From NCBI GenBank assembly GCA_050433985.1, contig JBNPWE010000007.1, forward strand, positions 62,001 to 126,000: DNA of 64,000 nt, written 5' to 3'. This document shows, one piece after another, positions 61,354-64,000 of this stretch. The notes under the pieces are model-generated. The model did no database searches and had not been told where the DNA came from. It worked only from the letters and a program-made list of their open reading frames with translations. Made by a program: the position numbers and the translations under genes. Origin of the DNA: JACIYW01 sp014359745. Its GTDB lineage: Bacteria; Pseudomonadota; Alphaproteobacteria; Rhodobacterales; Rhodobacteraceae. Every line of letters starts with the position of its first letter. The stretch's first letter is position 1.

Positions 61354-64000
61354 CAAAAGCGCCGGGGGCTGATGCGGGGGGCGATCTGGCCCCTCAACCA
61401 GGTCTGGCCCCTCAACCAGATCTGGCCCGTCAACCGATGCTGGCGCGGGCGGCCAAGGTATCGGGCACGGCGATTTTCGTCAGGCGCCCGGTTCTGGCGC
61501 TGGTTCTGAACCTTTTGATCATTCTGGCCGGCGTGGCCGCGCTTTTCGGTGTCGAGGTGCGCGAACTGCCCGATGTCGACCGGCCTGTGGTGACGGTGTC
61601 AACCAATTTCCCCGGCGCCGCCCCCGAGACCATTGACCGCGAGATCACATCGGAAATCGAAGGGGCGGTTGGTCGGGTTTCCGGCGTGAAATCGATCTCG
61701 TCAACCTCAACCTTCGGGCGCAGCCGGATCACGGTGGAATTCGGGGATGAGGTTGATCTGGACGTGGCGGCCACCGACATGCGCGATTCCATCGCGCGGA
61801 TCAGCAACGATCTGCCCGAGGATGCCGAGGATGCGCGCATCGTCAAGGCCGATGCCAATTCCGACGCGGTGATGCGCATCGCCGTGACCTCGGCGCAGCG
61901 GTCGTCGCAGGATCTGACCCAACTGGTGCAGGACCAGGTCGAGGATCGGCTGGTGTCGGCCCCCGGCGTTGCGGATGTGCGGATATTCGGCGACCGCGAG
62001 GCGATCTTTCGCGTCGATATCGATCAGATGCAACTGGCCAGCCGGGGCCTTTCACTGGCTGACATCCGCGAGACATTGCGCAACGTGGCCTTTGATGCGC
62101 CCGCGGGCGCGCTGAGCAATGATGCCTCTTCCATGGTGGTGCGCACCACCGCGTCCATCTCTACCCCCGAGGCGTTCGAGGCGCTTTATGTGCGTGCCGA
62201 TACCAAGCTGGGCGATGTGGCGCGCGTGACTGTCGGTCCCGCGCCGGGGGACACGACACTGCGCGCCAACGGGCAGACCGGTGTCGGGCTGGGGGTGATC
62301 CGGCAGGCGCAAAGCAACACGCTTGATATCTCGCGCACGGTGGGCGGGATCGTCGCGGATCTGCAAAAGATCCTGCCCGCTGATGTCAGCATGTTCATCA
62401 CCAGTGACGATGCGATCTTTGTGCGCGGCGCGATAGAAGAGGTAGCCAAGACCCTGGCCATGGCGGTGGCAATCGTGGTGGCGATCATCTTTGTGTTTCT
62501 GCGCGATGCGCGGGCAACGCTTGTGCCTGCCCTTGCCATGCCGGTGGCGCTGGTGGGCACCATTGCGGCGATATGGATGGTCGGGTTTTCGGTGAATATC
62601 CTGACGTTGCTGGCTTTGGTGCTGGCGACGGGGATGGTGGTGGATGATGCCATCGTGGTGCTTGAAAACATCGTGCGGCGCCGGTCCGAAGGGATGGGGC
62701 CGCGGGCGGCGGCGGTTCTGGGAACGCAGCAGGTGTTTTTCGCGGTGGTCACCACGACGGCCACGCTGGCGGCGGTCTTTGTGCCGCTGTCCTTCCTGCC
62801 GGGGCAGGCGGGGGGGCTGTTTCGCGAATTCGGCTTTACCCTGGCGATCGCGGTGCTTTTGTCTTCGGTGGTGGCGCTGACGTTTTGCCCGATGCTGGCC
62901 AGCCGGATGCTGGGCGAGGGCAGGGTTGCGGCAAAGCGGGGGTCGATGGTCTGGCTGGGCAACCGTCTGGCCGGGGCCTATGCCATGACGTTGCGCGCGG
63001 CACTGGCCAATCCGGCGGTGGTGGTGGCCTTTGCGATCCTGTTCGCGATCACGGCGGGGATGGTTGCGGGCGGGATCAGGCAGGAACTGACCCCGCGCGA
63101 GGATCGCGCCATCGTGCGCGTCAGTGTGACCGCACCGCAGGGTGTGTCTCTGGACTATACCAGCCGCAAGATGGGCGAGATCGAAGCGATCATAGCGCCC
63201 TATCGCGAAAGTGGCGAGGTGACCAACATTTTCTCGATCGCCGGCTTTCGCAATCAGGACAATGCCGGTTTCATGGTGATGTCGCTGGCCAACTGGGAAA
63301 ACCGGGTGCGCAGCCAGGATCAGATTGTCACGGAAATTTCGGGCAAGCTGCGCGATGTCATCGGGGTGCGTGCCTTCATGATCCAGTCGAATTCGCTGGG
63401 CATACGCGATGCCGGGCAGGGTTTGCAGGTGGCCATTGTTGGCAACAGCTATGACGAATTGGGAACCGCCGCGCAAAAGCTGATGGAGCGGATGCAGGAC
63501 CGGCCGGAATTCGGGCAGGTGCGCCTGTCTTATGAAACCACGCAACCGCAGTTGTTCATCAGCGTCGATCGGTCGCGCGCCGCCGATCTGGGGGTGAACA
63601 TCGACGGGCTGGGCGAGGCATTGCAAGCCGTGCTGGACGGGCGCAGCGTCAGCACCGCGTTCATCGAGGATACCAGTTACGACGTGCAGATGGTGTCCAC
63701 CTCTGATCCGGTCAACGATCCGGGCGATCTGGGGCGGATCTTCATGCGGACCGAGGCGGGCGATATCGTGCCGCTGTCCAGTTTCGTCGGGCTTGAGGAA
63801 CGGGCGGTGGCGCCCGAACTGGGCCGCGAATCGCAGATGCGGTCGGTCAAGCTGACGGCCGGGTTGTCGCCCGAGCTGGCGCTGGGCCCCGCGCTGATCG
63901 AGGCGGAAAGGCTGGCCGCCGACCTGCTGCCGCCCGGCAGCCGCATCGTCCCCCTGGCCGAGGCCGCGGCGCTGGGCGAAACTAGTAGCGGCCTGGCGCT
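61350..64000 (+). CDS. RND efflux permease, N-terminal part (cut by window edge)
   Basis: Inner-membrane proton-driven pump of the HAE1/AcrB group; 883 residues visible, with the reading frame open at the right edge. After an unusual 40-residue extension containing three repeats of (D/G)LAPQP, the protein starts FVRRPVLALVLNLLIILAGV. The proton-relay aspartate pair is in LATGMVVDDAIVVLENIVRR. Porter-domain segments include ELPDVDRPVVTVSTNFPGA and RQELTPREDRAIVRVSVTAP. The start overlaps the adaptor stop by ATGA. The substrate cannot be read. Confidence 0.92.
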   Translation, partial: MTKAPGADAGGDLAPQPGLAPQPDLARQPMLARAAKVSGTAIFVRRPVLALVLNLLIILAGVAALFGVEVRELPDVDRPVVTVSTNFPGAAPETIDREITSEIEGAVGRVSGVKSISSTSTFGRSRITVEFGDEVDLDVAATDMRDSIARISNDLPEDAEDARIVKADANSDAVMRIAVTSAQRSSQDLTQLVQDQVEDRLVSAPGVADVRIFGDREAIFRVDIDQMQLASRGLSLADIRETLRNVAFDAPAGALSNDASSMVVRTTASISTPEAFEALYVRADTKLGDVARVTVGPAPGDTTLRANGQTGVGLGVIRQAQSNTLDISRTVGGIVADLQKILPADVSMFITSDDAIFVRGAIEEVAKTLAMAVAIVVAIIFVFLRDARATLVPALAMPVALVGTIAAIWMVGFSVNILTLLALVLATGMVVDDAIVVLENIVRRRSEGMGPRAAAVLGTQQVFFAVVTTTATLAAVFVPLSFLPGQAGGLFREFGFTLAIAVLLSSVVALTFCPMLASRMLGEGRVAAKRGSMVWLGNRLAGAYAMTLRAALANPAVVVAFAILFAITAGMVAGGIRQELTPREDRAIVRVSVTAPQGVSLDYTSRKMGEIEAIIAPYRESGEVTNIFSIAGFRNQDNAGFMVMSLANWENRVRSQDQIVTEISGKLRDVIGVRAFMIQSNSLGIRDAGQGLQVAIVGNSYDELGTAAQKLMERMQDRPEFGQVRLSYETTQPQLFISVDRSRAADLGVNIDGLGEALQAVLDGRSVSTAFIEDTSYDVQMVSTSDPVNDPGDLGRIFMRTEAGDIVPLSSFVGLEERAVAPELGRESQMRSVKLTAGLSPELALGPALIEAERLAADLLPPGSRIVPLAEAAALGETSSGLA
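61383..61436 (+). repeat. 18-bp tandem repeat, 3 copies, in frame
   Basis: GATCTGGCCCCTCAACCA, GGTCTGGCCCCTCAACCA and GATCTGGCCCGTCAACCG. They encode DLAPQP, GLAPQP and DLARQP in the N-terminal cytosolic extension of the RND permease. The unit length is a multiple of three, so the frame is kept. Confidence 0.95.

Overview
This window is chromosomal DNA from a high-GC alphaproteobacterium, almost certainly a member of the Rhodobacterales (Rhodobacteraceae/Paracoccaceae). The evidence is gene content and order: argH - small lipoproteins - lysA - TIGR02302 membrane protein; a fused ATP sulfurylase/APS kinase; clpP-clpX next to ratA; hflK-hflC-DUF2065-degP; and RNase E with an acidic insert splitting its S1 domain. 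I see no insertion sequence, prophage, CRISPR array, tRNA or rRNA. The window reads as core genome, cut inside argH at the left edge and inside an RND permease gene at the right edge. 

Layout. 1-5.1 kb (+): arginine and lysine biosynthesis ends plus a large membrane protein. 5.2-11.2 kb: two aldehyde dehydrogenases, a 1-Cys peroxiredoxin, EgtB (ergothioneine) and YgfZ (Fe-S protein maturation), mostly redox and stress functions. 11.3-15.2 kb: a DsbD-like periplasmic protein, YqgE, and an exbB-exbD-exbD-tonB energy-transduction operon. 15.2-24.0 kb: a TIGR03862 flavoprotein, P1 peptidase, DapA-like aldolase, Sat-CysC, a redoxin/2OG-dioxygenase fusion, thioredoxin reductase and a queuosine-precursor-type transporter. 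24-27.2 kb: an overlapping MFS - mepA - esterase-like operon. 27.4-32.1 kb: PhoX, ClpX, ClpP, RatA. 32.2-34.5 kb (+): hpt, a tiny membrane protein, two c-type cytochromes. 34.6-41.9 kb: a DUF2059 protein, rpiA, gor, and the hflK-hflC-DUF2065-degP membrane quality-control group. 42.2-45.1 kb (-): a degenerate M48-like membrane protein and an acyl-CoA ligase with a repeat-encoded tail. 45.7-52 kb (+): rne, ccdA, rpsB, tsf. 52.2-56.4 kb (-): a LuxR-type regulator and the glmU-glmS operon. 56.5-64 kb (+): a phosphoglycolate phosphatase-like HAD protein, a DegT aminotransferase, (-) an enoyl-CoA hydratase, (+) a PaaI-type thioesterase and an RND efflux adaptor/permease pair. 

The most unusual signals lie between and at the ends of genes. 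(1) A dispersed element with core AGTATTT-nnnnc-AGAnGa occurs five times, only in gaps between convergent genes; one copy supplies the last codons and stop of the DegT aminotransferase. (2) Short tandem duplications (unit 11-18 bp, 2 to about 10 copies) recur at ten or more loci. One is a 15-bp array that gives the acyl-CoA ligase a PEPQR-repeat tail, and another duplicates the 3' end of ygfZ including its stop. (3) A 9-bp inverted repeat overlaps the promoter of an aldehyde dehydrogenase in a compact divergent promoter region. (4) Several proteins look like altered family members: a LuxR regulator with a changed ligand pocket and no luxI nearby, an M48-like protein without its zinc motif, and a dioxygenase fused to a redoxin-like domain without an evident peroxidatic cysteine. 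I found no obvious new multi-gene defence or secretion system.
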